Of a stretch of 64,000 nt of DNA, positions 21,755 through 32,777 are shown one piece after another; position 1 is the first letter of the stretch, and every line of letters starts with the position of its first letter. The notes below the pieces were generated by a model. It saw nothing but the letters and a program-made list of their open reading frames with translations, searched no databases and was not told where the DNA came from. The stretch comes from Ancylostoma caninum (Eukaryota > Nematoda > Chromadorea > Rhabditida > Ancylostomatidae): NCBI GenBank assembly GCA_037903475.1, contig JBAJFG010000490.1, forward strand, positions 78,204 through 142,203. Reading direction: 5' to 3'. Position numbers and translations under genes: made by a program.

Positions 21755-22268
21755 TCCCGAAAACTTGTCAACAAGGAAGAGAAAAACAAGTTGTCGACCA
21801 GCTTTTCCAAAAAGCAACTTGCAAACAAGCCTTCGGCGGGAAAAGTTGTTGACAACCTTTTAGCTGAACAACCTGTCGACGAGAGAGAGAGTCATGTCCC
21901 CATTAAACATAGAGAAAAATAAATAAATAAAATAATAAATAAATAAATACCCGCGTAGCATACAATGAAACCATTGAGGACACCAGGGCAGTGGTCACTA
22001 TGGTGCAGTTCTAGGAAAGAGTTTGCTTCCTAATGAAGGACGATTGTGCAATAATTCAAACCAACAGCTCCTACCTTGGCAAGTTTGTAGTGTAGGACTG
22101 CCAGATTGTCAGTGAAGAAGTTGTCAAGAACAAGTTCATACGGTCGGTCCACCTGTCGACAAGGAAGAGAAGAGGCAAGTTGTCGACAAGCTTCTGGGCG
22201 GACAAGTTGTCGACAAGGAAGTGCAAAACCAAGTTGTCGACAAGTTTCTGGAAAAGCAAGTTTCAGAT
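21755..22268 (+). repeat. 27-bp repeats around GTTGTCGACAA
   Basis: At 22145-22260 four units of 27 bp each contain the palindromic core TTGTCGACAA. Degenerate copies lie at 21755-21895. Being a multiple of three, the repeat stays open and reads as nine-residue units starting QVVDK (for example QVVDKLLGG, QVVDKEVQN, QVVDKFLEK), with one frameshift upstream. Could be a relic of a coding tandem repeat or a simple minisatellite; no complete gene can be built. Confidence 0.6.
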
Positions 22269-22646
22269 GCGATCAAATACTTGCTCGCCAAATGCTTGTC
22301 GATAAGTTGCTCTTGGGGTTCTGAGTTCCAAGTACTTATTTGATTTCTGATCACCGACCAATCCCCAACTGAAAGTGAAAACATAACTCTGGATTCCGAC
22401 GTTGATTTATACTCAGGCACTTTTAGGTACGACAACTGGCAAATCTACAAAGAAAAATATGCGTTTTCAATCAAAAACAAGATGTTGTCAGATGTACCGT
22501 CGTGTGTATTTAAACAAACTACAGTCATATAGCTTCAATAGTGATAAACTCCTCTATTTGCAATGGATGCATATTTTCGCGAGTAGCATTTTACAATCCT
22601 CCCTCTTGATTTTACATAATTTTTAATCGCATTAAACCTCGTTTAA

Positions 22647-22778
22647 ATGTAAATATTATGTCTCTCCGTAAAAATAAAACCTGACTTTGGATTATGGCGT
22701 GATGTCCATTGCAATGACAGAAACACATCCTACTACGAATAAATATGAATTTCAAATAACCTGGGTTACGTTATAAGG
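22647..22778 (+). promoter_or_regulatory. Promoter module of cysteine-rich cluster gene 2
   Basis: Octamer-like ATGTAAAT at 22647, ATGAATTTCAAAT at 22745-22757 and TTATAAGG at 22771-22778 (26-bp offset). Upstream, TTTTACAATCCTCCCTC near 22590 is shared with cluster gene 4. ATG at 22822. Confidence 0.75.
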
Positions 22779-22821
22779 GATAAATCCTGAAAGTTTGCTG
22801 CTGGTTTCATAGCTGTCCTGA

Positions 22822-25263
22822 ATGATGCCTGTAGCAGTGGTGGGTGTGTCTACTTGCTCAGAATGATTTCACTGAATTTTGAGAAATCGTTTAATGTCAT
22901 CATGTTTAGCTTGCTCTTGAACTGTTTCTGCTTCACTGTGTTGTACCATTCACAGTTGATGACGTGGGTAAGTTACTATCTGCACCTACATTTCATAGCT
23001 ACATCAACATTTAATGGAGAAAGAAAAGAAGTACAGAAGAGGGAACTATCAATAATATCAATAATAGAAATTACGTAATTGTCGAATTGGACCCACCAGT
23101 TCAAAGTGTTATGTTATGATTCACAGTTGATGACGTGGGTAAGTTACTATCTGCACCTACATTTCATAGCTACATCAACATTTAATGGAGAAAAAAAAGA
23201 AGTACAGGAGAGGGAACTATCAATAATATCAATAATAGAAATTACGTAATTGTCGAATTGGACCCACCATTCAAAGTGTTATGACTATGTAGACTAAAAC
23301 AGAGCACAACTTGTATGCCTCTCCAGAAAAACTGGGTAGCGAGAGGTCGCAAAAGATTGGAAGGCTATTTCACCACGCTCCGGATCAGCAATCCGCTGCT
23401 TCTAAAGGTTTCTGGAGTTCGAAATCAAAGCACCACCAAACTCCCGGCCGAGAATCTCTAGGCTGAAGGTCTGGTTAGGGGAGATTAGGGAAACATAGAG
23501 GCGGGAAAACGTTTCTACCCATGCACAATTACGCTTCTTCTTATCGTACAATACAGTGCAAATAGAGCTTCAAAAAAGATGACTACGTGGTCTATCAATG
23601 GGTCGTTCTGGCGCGAAAAATTAAGTTAAAAGGATGTCACAGTTGGTGTAACGCTGGTCATCAACCAGTCGTGAGTTGTTCACTCCTACACCTTTCTTAC
23701 CTATCAATTAAAGTTAAATGTTTTTAAGACTGTAGTATCCCTTTCCTTAACGTCCGAATGGTAAGATCCGATTAACGTTCACGAAGTCCCTCAAAGAAAA
23801 GAAAATGTTACCTTCTCCTGAATAGAGTCCTCCAACGAACTGCGCAAAAAAAAGTCATCCAGATAAACTGAAGATGTGAAGAAATACTTTATAAAATAAG
23901 CAGTGACCTTAACTTGGCAAATTTCTAGGAATTTTTGAAATTTTGAGGTGCTTCAAATGTTTGCGTGAAAATGCTTATCCAAGTAGGGTATCTTTGAGAT
24001 AGGTTCGGAGCGCATGCACCGCTCGCTCAGGCATCGCATAATAGCTTGATCACGACGCGCCGGAGCACCCTCCACACAGACCCTCCACAAACAGTGATCG
24101 CCGTTTTTTGGTCCCAAAAATGTGCCCTTTACGCGTCATTGCTACCGCTAGATTACGACTTCACGACAGCCGAGCGCCGGCGCCCTCAGTCTCCCTCACC
24201 CATCAGTGGACCCAATTATCAGCAGCTTTCCATCCAGCGTCGAAGAAGCCATCGCAGGGATGCACACCGCTTGTTAGCTTTTATCCGACTATTACCGCTC
24301 ATCTTGTAAGATACGAAGAGCACGTTGTGGTGTATGACGACGACATAAGCTGGTTCTCGGACACAAACGCAATCCCAACTGCTAATTAAGGGCAACAGGA
24401 ATTATGTACACCACAAAATTGTAGTCACGCGAATCCTATTCAACTCTCACAGTAAAGTGGAATCAGGTTGCCCTTCTGTCGTCATTATTATGGTAATTTA
24501 AGTCATGATAAGAACATTAATTTGTGCTAGATGGTCTGTTAACAACGGGTTTCTTTCAATTTCCCTAGTTGTAGACGATGATAAATTCGAAGCAGGCTTC
24601 CGCGGTAGTACAATATCATCAGTTTCGTCCTCTTCAATTATTTTTGCTTAACTTCTTCTCTGGTTCGGAATTTCCTTCTTCTTCAGCTTCAAGAAAAACT
24701 TCTTCCTTCCTCTCTCTAGACTCTAGGCGCTGCTACTGTTTTGAACTACAATGTTTTAGCAGTTGCTGACGTTCCTCACGCTTGCACTCTACTTTGCAAG
24801 CAAGGCTACAAATGTGTCATGGTAGAGCCACCCAACTGTATTGGCTGCCAAACCGTTCCTCGTTGTGTTCAAGAAGGTAGGAAGGACGCAGTCCCTAAGG
24901 GTGAAGCATAAACAGGGTCTGAAAGCAAACAATATTTAGGGTGCGATACTACGTGCGTCGTGTCGTGCCCATTCGTTCACATATGTGTCCTTGTAGAAAC
25001 TGACTGGTAAGCTTGACATTAGTAAATACAAAATTTTCCACCTACGTCTTCAAAATCCGTCTCCACCATTAGGTTCTAGAACTTTCTGGATCTGAGCTAG
25101 CAATACATCAAGTCTTATTTTCTACTTTCCACTATACAGTATTAAGTATTATAATTTTTCATATTTCAGCTGCCCGGTACCGAACTGCCGAATCGTCAAC
25201 CCCGGCGGTCCAATCCAGCACCTATCGAATAATTCAAAAAATTCAAATGATACGACTGCATAA
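22822..25263 (+). CDS. Two-repeat cysteine-rich secreted protein, cluster gene 2 (117 aa)
   Basis: Exons 22822-22839, 22910-22967, 24760-24876, 24940-25006 and 25170-25263; exon 3 (117 bp), exon 4 (67 bp) and all phases are the same as in its paralogues. Signal peptide MMPVAVLALELFLLHCVV. Repeat A reads C-x3-C, YKCVMVEPPNC, GC, PRC; repeat B reads GC-x3-C-x3-C, HICVLVETD, CCPVPNC. The C-terminal tail contains VNPGGPIQHL, closely related to the out-of-frame tail of cluster gene 3, and ends Asn/Ser-rich. Intron 2 is expanded to ~1.8 kb and begins with a 171-bp tandem duplication that also copies the end of exon 2. AATAAA follows at 25277-25282. Confidence 0.75.
22948..23288 (+). repeat. 171-bp tandem duplication covering an exon end and splice donor
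   Basis: The block beginning ATTCACAGTTGATGACG at 22948 is repeated at 23119 with only a few differences. It includes the last 20 bp of exon 2 of cluster gene 2 and its GTAAGT donor, so a second copy of that donor lies in the intron. Confidence 0.85.
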
Positions 25264-25342
25264 CTCTCTTGCTCTTAATAAATTCACGATGCGTTTCAAG
25301 AAAAAAGTGTCAGAACAAGTCGGAACTAAGGTAGTCGCTACA

Positions 25343-25520
25343 CTCCTCGAGCAGTATAGCACCTTGCGTCGCCGTCGCCGGCGGCGGCGGTCGCCAATGT
25401 TGGCGACCCCTCACAATCGATACGCATCGGCGCCGCAGTCGCCAACATTGGCGGCCGCCGATGTTGGCGATCGCCAGTCGCCTGCGACAGCGGCTGTGCT
25501 ACAGTCCTCGAGGACTATAG
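25343..25520. mobile_element. GC-rich palindromic element in the 3' flank of cluster gene 2
   Basis: Inverted arms from TCCTCGAGCAGTATAGCAC to GTGCTACAGTCCTCGAGGA enclose a very GC-rich core with GTCGCCAATGTTGGCGAC and GTCGCCAACATTGGCGG hairpins. It lies ~60 bp after the polyadenylation signal. Probably a MITE or fold-back repeat. Confidence 0.6.
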
Positions 25521-25916
25521 AAGCAATTCACCTGGTGTGAATGTGTCCAGACACTCCTACTGATCTATGGAACAATAGAAGCAGTGAAAGAGGAGTAAAA
25601 AATCATGATCATCAACTGCGAATACTCATTTGACACCCAGTGATGGTAAAAGTATGCTAAAGCCAAGAATAGCCCACAAACAAGAATAAGTTTTCTCTCT
25701 GTACTATCATCATAAGATGCCTAGGTTTGAGATATTCTTGTACTGAAACGTAAGGTGAAGCATATGGCAAGCAAAGCAGCGGATGAATGTAAAAATTCCT
25801 CCGAAAAAAGTTTGACATTAGTAATGCTTCAAAGGTGCAACACAAAGTGGTCTAAGCCAATCGCATCTTAGCGATCGAAATGAATCAATTAAATTACGTT
25901 ATGCTATGCTAATATA

Positions 25917-26400
25917 CAGGGTGACCGAAGAGTATGGGCGCCTCCTTTGGAGCTCTCATTTTTCTATTTTCTATTCTTATCACGCCACTCTTCCAGATAT
26001 TTTAGAAATGCCATAAAATCTTCCTCCTTTTGACCTATAGCTCAGTTGGATTCCTTAAGTCATGTGAGCGTGCCCGCACCGCAAATCCATTGTAATCCTC
26101 GCGCGGTCTGGAGAGTCCTTTGCAGCATTAGAAAGAGAACTTCAAAACTATTCCACGAACAGAGCAGAAGATCATCAAGCTATGGAAGGCTGAAGGAAGT
26201 ATCGAACTGAAAAGAAAACCAGGACGTCCTCGATCGGTGAACACATCGAGGATTCCTGCGATCATTTGAAAGAGAATCACCTGAAATGGAGGAGCGAGCG
26301 CCAAAAAAAATAGCGAAAAGTCCACGTGTTGCACGCTTTACCGTCTAAGTAATTGTCAGAAAGAAGCTGAGACTTTGCCGCTTCTGCATGTCCAAGGCCC
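25917..26400 (+). mobile_element. Truncated mariner-type transposon fragment
   Basis: The left end ACAGGGTGACCGAAGAGTAT resembles the CAGGGTG-type ends of nematode mariner-like elements. Downstream, plus-strand frames read a helix-turn-helix region: IIKLWKAEGSIELKRKPGRP at about 26170, then RKIAKS, IVRKKL and SKAQHLT with frame breaks up to ~26400. No catalytic domain or right end was found, so it is a fragment. Confidence 0.5.
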
Positions 26401-27266
26401 AACATCTAACCATTGTATCTCCGGCCAGTACCCGTTGCACTGACACAGCTCGAAATGGATAGCAATTTCGACAAGAGGTTTTTTATCCTCACCCTCAAGC
26501 GCACGAGAGACCGGCTCGACATCCTAATCAGAGAGCTGACTGATGTACCCTCTACTCTGACGTTTCCACAGTAGATCGACAACGCAGGCGAGGCAGAAGA
26601 CTCTCGTGACGTACACAGCGACAAAGTTACACTTTTCATTAAAATTGTGGCAAATAGAAAACACTCGAAATTCGGTACTGGAGCTGGAGCTCCGGGTCAG
26701 CTTCCCATAGGACTGAATTTGGATCGGATACGGTTCCTACTATCAATTTTACTTCGATGTACCTCAAGTTTTTATTTAGTTGTAGCGATAGAAAGAAAAG
26801 AACGAAACTTTGCGCACCGCGTGTTCTTTTTTTAACGATGGTAGCGCGGGTATTGTACGTCAGCAAGCAGGAGTTTTTTTTTTCAGTATGGCAACGCCAA
26901 ACCGCAATTCTCTATCATAATATTCATAATATTCAGTCTCCGTGACTGGCACTTTTTCTCGAACGGTCGGCAGTCGCCAGATGGGTAAAGTTCAAGTTAC
27001 TCTTTTCCATTTTGACCAACAGTCGAGAAATATAAGGGTTGCACACCGATGGGAAGCGAACGAAACGATGAAACATGACAATCAGTATGTATCATTTCCA
27101 TGAATAAATATTATCTCTTTGATCGTTGGCCCATTTTGATTCATTTTGAACCCGCGAATTCTGAGTAGACTCCAACGCTGTTGTTTTGTGATGATTTCTG
27201 TAAACATCTTCATCGAATTTATTCGGTTGTGAGCACAAAAAACCCCTCACAACCAACATCACATAA

Positions 27267-27378
27267 ATGCAAACACTTCTTTCTCTGCAAAAGCAAAGGC
27301 TGGTTTTTTGGTACTGGCGCGTAAACAAAAAACTGATGCAAATTATGAATTTCAAATTATTTGAACCATGTTATAAGG
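27267..27378 (+). promoter_or_regulatory. Promoter module of cysteine-rich cluster gene 3
   Basis: ATGCAAAC at 27267 followed by ACTTCTTTCTC, ATGAATTTCAAAT at 27345-27357 and TTATAAGG at 27371-27378 (26-bp offset). ATG at 27424. Confidence 0.7.
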
Positions 27379-27423
27379 TATAGATACTTGTAGTCACAGC
27401 TGTCCTCACCACTATCACTAATC

Positions 27424-29342
27424 ATGTTTGTTGCCTTGGTATGTTGCTAGAAAAGAAATTTTTCACGAGAAATCAAGGCGGTAGACAAACGTCACGTCGT
27501 TTAGGTCATGCTTGGAGCGATCGTGCTCCCTGGTGTCATAGCGATCGCAGTTGATGACACCAACAAATTATGTGAGTTATTCTTAATAACACTGATTAGG
27601 CAAATAAGGACTGGGCAAACCAGATCCTTCAGAACGTTGAAGTTTTCTTCACTTTAGTTCATGGCTAAAACAGTGTGCTGTGGTGTAAACATTCACAAAT
27701 TTTGCCACTGAACAAGAACAGTTAAAGAAAAGAAAGGTTAACCGCTGCCAGGTGGGAAAAATGAAACAAAAAAGAGGTTGGCAATGGATAGAAACTGTAA
27801 TTATAAAGAGGTACGTCATCTACAAAAGTGGAAAAAAAAACTTATTCAAAACACATCCCTTGTTCAGGAAAGGTCACGAAGCTTTAGCTAAACATCTTTG
27901 CCAGGAGCATTGAAAGTTTCGAATTCTGAAATAATTCACTTCACCTAAAAGTCGTTAAAGAAATATCCTTGGGAGAGTCGAGAGCATCTGTTTACGAATA
28001 GCCATTGAACCTGTTGAGTAGGATGAAGTCGAAGGGTGGTAAGAACTTTGTTATTATCAACGGATAAAACAGAACAACGACTATTGGCTGGTTCATATAA
28101 GACAGTGCCAACTAAATTTTTGTACCAAAACGTACTTTGCCTCCAAATTTTTATTTTTTTTCGTCAATCATTTACATCCTTTTGAATTGCGATCTATATT
28201 ATAGAGATTAGAAATACTGGACCCGTATCCAATACACATACATATTTAGCTGTAGTGGGAAAAAAGTTGTTACATTTATATTGATTTCCAGAGGTAATTA
28301 TCCACTCTAATATTCCATGCAATGCATTCATCTATGTATGTGAGCTTGGAGCAAATGCGATGATTTGATTTGAGGCAACACAAATTGATGATGCAGCAGA
28401 TCGTGGATCCAAACCGATAGAACGAAGATATCCTGCAGTGAACGGAGTCGATACACATATCGGTGGATAACGTTTTATTGGATAGCAGAGTGTCCATGGC
28501 ACGCCAAAATGTATATTAAAGCATGTTATTCGACTGATTAAGATTCGTACATTTGATGTGAGCCCTGAGAAACAGAAAAGTCTTGCTAAAAGGAGCTGAA
28601 AGGAGATACATCCCTTACGGTATCAGTTATGACCGATGGTGTCGTGGGAAAAAGGGAAGCACCCGATCATAAGCCGTTGTTTTCAGTTGAACGCAGCGCT
28701 GTGACATGAACTCATGAATTCATTTTGGAAAGAGGCCAAATTTTCCCTTGTCTTTTTTGAAGACTTTGACGTTGATCTAGCACTGCTTCTGTAGCCGCGT
28801 GCAGTACTCCACTGCTTCTGTGGCCACCGTGCAATACTCCAAACTAAACTCAACATTTCAGCCATCGCTCCTCTTCCAATCGCTTGCATTTTCCTCTGTG
28901 TTCAGGGGAAAAAGTGTGTAATCGTAGAGCCAGCAAACTGCGTCGGTTGCCAACAGGTCCCACAGTGTGTCCAGCAAGGTAAGGAGGCAATAATTCTCGA
29001 GGGAAATCAACTGAGTGTGGAAGTAAAACTATGTTTAAAAAATATCCGCAGCATAGGATCAGCTACCATTTTCAGAATGCGACACATCATGCGTATTGCC
29101 GTGTCCAGTCTTTTCGAAATGTGTGCTAGTAGCAAGTGACTGGTATGTTCTAAAATTTCTTATGGTGATCTGTGAATACTCACTCCTTTTCAAGTCCAAA
29201 GTATCCTTATAACATTGAAAACCAAATGTTTTAAAATTTCAGCTGCCCAAAACCACTTGCCGAAGGACACAAATCTTCACGTTTCCACCACCCATACCAA
29301 CGATCAGCTTCACAGTCGGCCCTCCTAAGTATACCCCCATAG
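27424..29342 (+). CDS. Two-repeat cysteine-rich secreted protein, cluster gene 3, frameshifted tail (121 aa as read)
   Basis: Exons 27424-27438, 27505-27571, 28862-28978, 29076-29142 and 29243-29342. Signal peptide MFVALVMLGAIVLPGVIA. Repeat A: C-x3-C, KKCVIVEPANC, GC, PQC; repeat B: EC-x3-C-x3-C, SKCVLVASD, C. Exon 5 is one base shorter than its paralogues just after CTGCCC, so the expected TTCR block and a tail containing VNPGGPIKHIP (stop at 29375-29377, 12 bp past the codon for I-P and aligned with gene 2) are out of frame; the literal frame instead ends at 29342 with a different 33-residue tail. Either a real recent frameshift or a base-call error in an A run. AATAAA at 29409-29414. Confidence 0.65.
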
Positions 29343-29414
29343 TGAACCCTGGCGGCCCAATCAAACACATCCCATGAAACGAATTGATTGTACAGCTTTA
29401 TTGTTCTCAATAAA

Positions 29415-30399
29415 TTTTAATCATGCTCTGAACAAGTTATCTCGAGACAGATGTTTGACTTTGAGGAGATTAAAAAATCATACTGCACTGGAAGCAAAAC
29501 TTATCACTACAATGCGGCCTTATTCACTAATCGGAACGAACAGTTGTTGTTTGTTAAGAAATGCACGCTGGGGGTATTCCGATTATGGTATCATTGATCA
29601 CGTAGAACGGAAGCTCTTAAGCAAATAGTACCGGTCAAAAGTATTTTGACTTTTCAACTTTCTCCCATAACTTGTATTAAAGTAAACTCAAAGTTTTTAC
29701 AGAGTTATATGGAAACACATGCGTAAAGGAACATCTTTGATCCACTTCAATCCATCAACTAATGTTCCTTACAAAACATTTAGAAAATCAACTTTCAAGA
29801 CCTTCATCATAAAACGAGGTGAAATTTTCCGGATTTTATCATTGGGACTCAAACCTTCACCTACGACTAACGGTTTTCGATTCACAGTCTTAGAAAATGT
29901 ACGATTTACAATTTACGAAAATCAATTTTTTGTCACGCCAGATTTCCATCTTGATGAACAGATTTTTTCTCACACGATTCATCCTAAGAAATGGAGCGAG
30001 TTCGCCATATTTATAAAGTTTCCATTACCTACAAGCGCCCCCAAACCTTGCAAAGGATTCATAGCTTCATAGCTGGACTATTACAACAGTTATGGAAGGA
30101 GGTTAAGAACGCTATGCTAATGCTAAAGCGAAAACCCAACCGAAGGAATTCAGGCCAATCTGTGTGCCATGTTGTTTTGGATTAATATGTGTATTAGCAT
30201 ATTCGTCTTGTTCCATCTCTGTAGATAAAAATGAAAGTCTGTTTGTTGCTGAGGATCAACATTCACAATACGTAGCGAATTTTGCAGGCACGGCTAGCAT
30301 GGGCTGACGAAGGTTACAGGCTACTTTTCGCTGGAGATTATCGATCAGCTTTTCAATTATATCGATTGTGTTGATTTTTAGCTATTTTTGCCGTAGGTT
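29415..30399. other. Intergenic DNA with a lone transposon-like end
   Basis: Near 29628 the sequence TACCGGTCAAAAGTATTTTG resembles a Tc1-like terminal repeat, but no matching right end was found. A 117-codon open frame (29719-30072) follows without recognisable domain or splice signals. No gene supported. Confidence 0.35.
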
Positions 30400-30404
30400 T
30401 CTTG

Positions 30405-30750
30405 ACGACGTGGCTATTGAGATTCGCCAATATGCTGAACACGAATACGACAACCACTTTGCGCCAAATCATCGATTTATTGATCTTATCTGTTTTTCTA
30501 CTTTTGCTCGGAGACGGGGAGAGATATGTAAGCTAGTCCTTTGACTAGGCTGAGCACAAATACGAAGATCATTTTGCCCGATATTGTCGGCTTATTGACT
30601 CACTGATTTCTCTACCTGCTCGGAGAAATCGTCTGCAGGGGATTACAAATACGCTGAAAATAAATGGGACAATCATTTTGCACGAAATTATTGACTAATT
30701 GGTATTATCGAATTTTTTTTTGCTTCCGCGCAGGGAAAAAGGGACATCGA
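30405..30750 (+). repeat. Three diverged ~120-bp tandem units
   Basis: Three successive blocks follow the same order: GCTGAACACGAATACGACAA or a variant, then TTTTGCACGAAAT-like, a TTATTGA block, a TTTTTCTAC/TTCTCTACC block and GCTCGGAGA. Divergence is high. It behaves like a decayed tandem repeat or the internal part of a repetitive element. Confidence 0.5.
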
Positions 30751-30939
30751 AATTATTTAACATGGTGATCATCGAAATGACAAGCACTTCGAATGAATGA
30801 ATTAGCATCAGTGACCGCACGTGTCCGAAGCCGGGTATCCTGTCTAGTTATATAATCTTTGTACGTTTTCTGTGACTACAGAGGTCGTAACATCGTTGGA
30901 GTTTGTGGTATTTAGTATGCCCCATCATTTTGACAAATT

Positions 30940-31045
30940 GATAAGTTAACAGATTGACTCATTAAAGAGTAACGGCCACTTTTTTCTGGGGTAATTCATA
31001 ACGGACTAACGAAGTTTCAGATATCCACATTGCGCTGCCTTGTTC
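30940..31045 (+). repeat. AACG-rich dispersed repeat, second copy
   Basis: Contains GAGTAACGGCCAC, AACGGACTAACGAAG and CAGATATCCACATTGCG, corresponding to the repeat at 2995-3125. Confidence 0.5.
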
Positions 31046-31192
31046 CATACGTTGATGTACTTCACAAAAATACAGTGAACTTTGAGAGCGGTCGACGCCT
31101 CTGTTTACAACGGGTGCAGAATTTTTGCACGTGTCGTTTTACAATCCTCCCTCGTGAATTTATTTAGTTTCTGATCACAGACATCGTTTTTG

Positions 31193-31322
31193 ATGCAAAT
31201 ACTCTGTTTACCTGTGAAAAGGCGTGAGGCTGGATTGTGACTTATCTTTGTAATCCTCTGATTGCAATAAATGCAACTAGGAACAAATATAAAATCCAAA
31301 TCACCCTTGCTACATTATAAGG
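31193..31322 (+). promoter_or_regulatory. Promoter module of cysteine-rich cluster gene 4
   Basis: ATGCAAATACTCTGTTTACC at 31193, a diverged second block ATAAAATCCAAAT at 31289-31301 and TTATAAGG at 31315-31322, again with a 26-bp offset. TTTTACAATCCTCCCTC near 31137 matches gene 2. ATG at 31359. Confidence 0.7.
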
Positions 31323-31358
31323 AACAGATCACGACACCCACATTAATCATTCTTCAAA

Positions 31359-32777
31359 ATGATGTTTGCTGTGGTGGGTCTACTCCCTAGAATAACCTTA
31401 TCAATTTTCCTTGGAAAAGCTCAATTTTGCCACATTTAGTATGTGCTTGGGATTGGCCTGCTCCACGGTCTCGGAGCAGACACATCTAATGACGTTGGTG
31501 AGTATGAAAATGGCAGGCTAAAATGCCAGAGGGAGATATTTTTTAAGGAAAAAAATATTCCTGCAGTACCACACTCAAGATTTTATGATGCTTTGAAATA
31601 ACTCAAGTAAGTGATGCCTGCATGAGATAGTCATGGTCGAAGTGGGATGTGCATTTGGTGTGCACAGCATTCGGAGGAATGGATGAAGTCCATAACAAAA
31701 ATCCGTTGAATCTATCAGAAAACGGAAGGTTGCACGAGAGTAGGCTCGTACTTTTACATGCTAACGGCATAAAATTGCTTAGCTTTAGATCGTGCGACCT
31801 CCAGTTTCGGGACTTTTGCCTGTGCGATTTTACATGGCCTTTTCGAATGTTCACTTTAAGGTAATGCAGCTTTCTTCTAAGCGGTAGTTGCTGGTTTGGG
31901 CACTATTCCACTTTCATGGATCCGGGAACTTCGAGAGAATCTTCCTGCTAAAATTTTGCCTTACGAAGTTTACTTGAAATGCTGGACACGAATATGGTAT
32001 ACGTTCTCTGCCAAACCTCATTTGTGGGGTTACTGTAGGTATATTGTAGATACGGTACCTCGCACAATTCCCGTATTGCGCGGAGAAGTTGTTTTCGAAG
32101 CTGATCAAGACTGTCAATATTATTTTGCATGCCACTTCTGTTTTCTTCCCGAAATCAGCAACTTCTCTCAATTTTCTACTGTATTCTCGTTTCCTTACGA
32201 AAATAAGGTTGTGGTATAAAAATGTTCCTGATTAGCACCTGAAATAGTAGTTCATCTATGCAAAGTTTCTAAAAAAGCTTTAATTTCTGTAATTAGTGAA
32301 ATTGGAGCAGTAGTTCATTTTTTCGCAAAGCGACAGTGCTTCTGCGTTCAGCCAACTTCATTGTTTCAGCTATTGCTTCCCCTCCTGGCGTTTGCAATTT
32401 GCTTTGCATCATAGGCCGCAAGTGTGTTTCGGTGGAGCCAGCCAATTGTGTTGGCTGCAAAATGGTTCCTCGTTGTGTTCAGCAAGGTACAACAGGAACA
32501 CAAATTCTTCAATATCCGCAGGGTGTGAACGAACAGTTTTTAGAATGCGATACATCATGCATCCTGCCATGTCCCTGTCTCTCCAGATGTGTGCTTGTAG
32601 AAAGTGACTGGTGAGTAAAGCAAACGCTTCTATTCAAATCTGCGTCCGTGCTTTGAGTTTATAAAAGTCGGCCTAAATTTGGGATCAGTTTCGAAAAATA
32701 AGAGACATTTTTCGTTTTTTTTCAGCTGCCCGAAAGCCACCTGCCGAGGAGTCATCACACCATTGCCACTAGGTTAA
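31359..32777 (+). CDS. Two-repeat cysteine-rich secreted protein, cluster gene 4 (102 aa)
   Basis: Exons 31359-31373, 31440-31497, 32370-32486, 32544-32610 and 32726-32777, with the family's phases and exon 3/4 lengths (117 and 67 bp). Signal peptide MMFAVYVLGIGLLHGLGA. Repeat A: C-x3-C, RKCVSVEPANC, GC, PRC; repeat B: EC-x3-C-x3-C-x-C, SRCVLVESD, CCPKATC. Repeat B carries one additional cysteine (CPCLSRC). The tail stops early (TPLPLG, TAA at 32775-32777); bases after the stop still resemble the longer tail of gene 3 (ACGATCGGCTTCAC versus ACGATCAGCTTCAC), so the tail was shortened by mutation. AATAAA at 32836-32841. Confidence 0.75.

Noticed and set aside
29628..30185. Tc1-like element with coding ORF
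   Set aside because: Only one terminal-repeat-like end was seen, and the ORFs show no transposase motif.
30820..30856. Helitron 3' end (CTAG after a GC-rich stretch)
   Set aside because: No clear terminal hairpin and no helicase/Rep coding sequence nearby; CTAG alone is insufficient.
31896..32219. 107-codon plus ORF
   Set aside because: It lies within intron 2 of cluster gene 4, overlaps a minus-strand frame, and has no domain.
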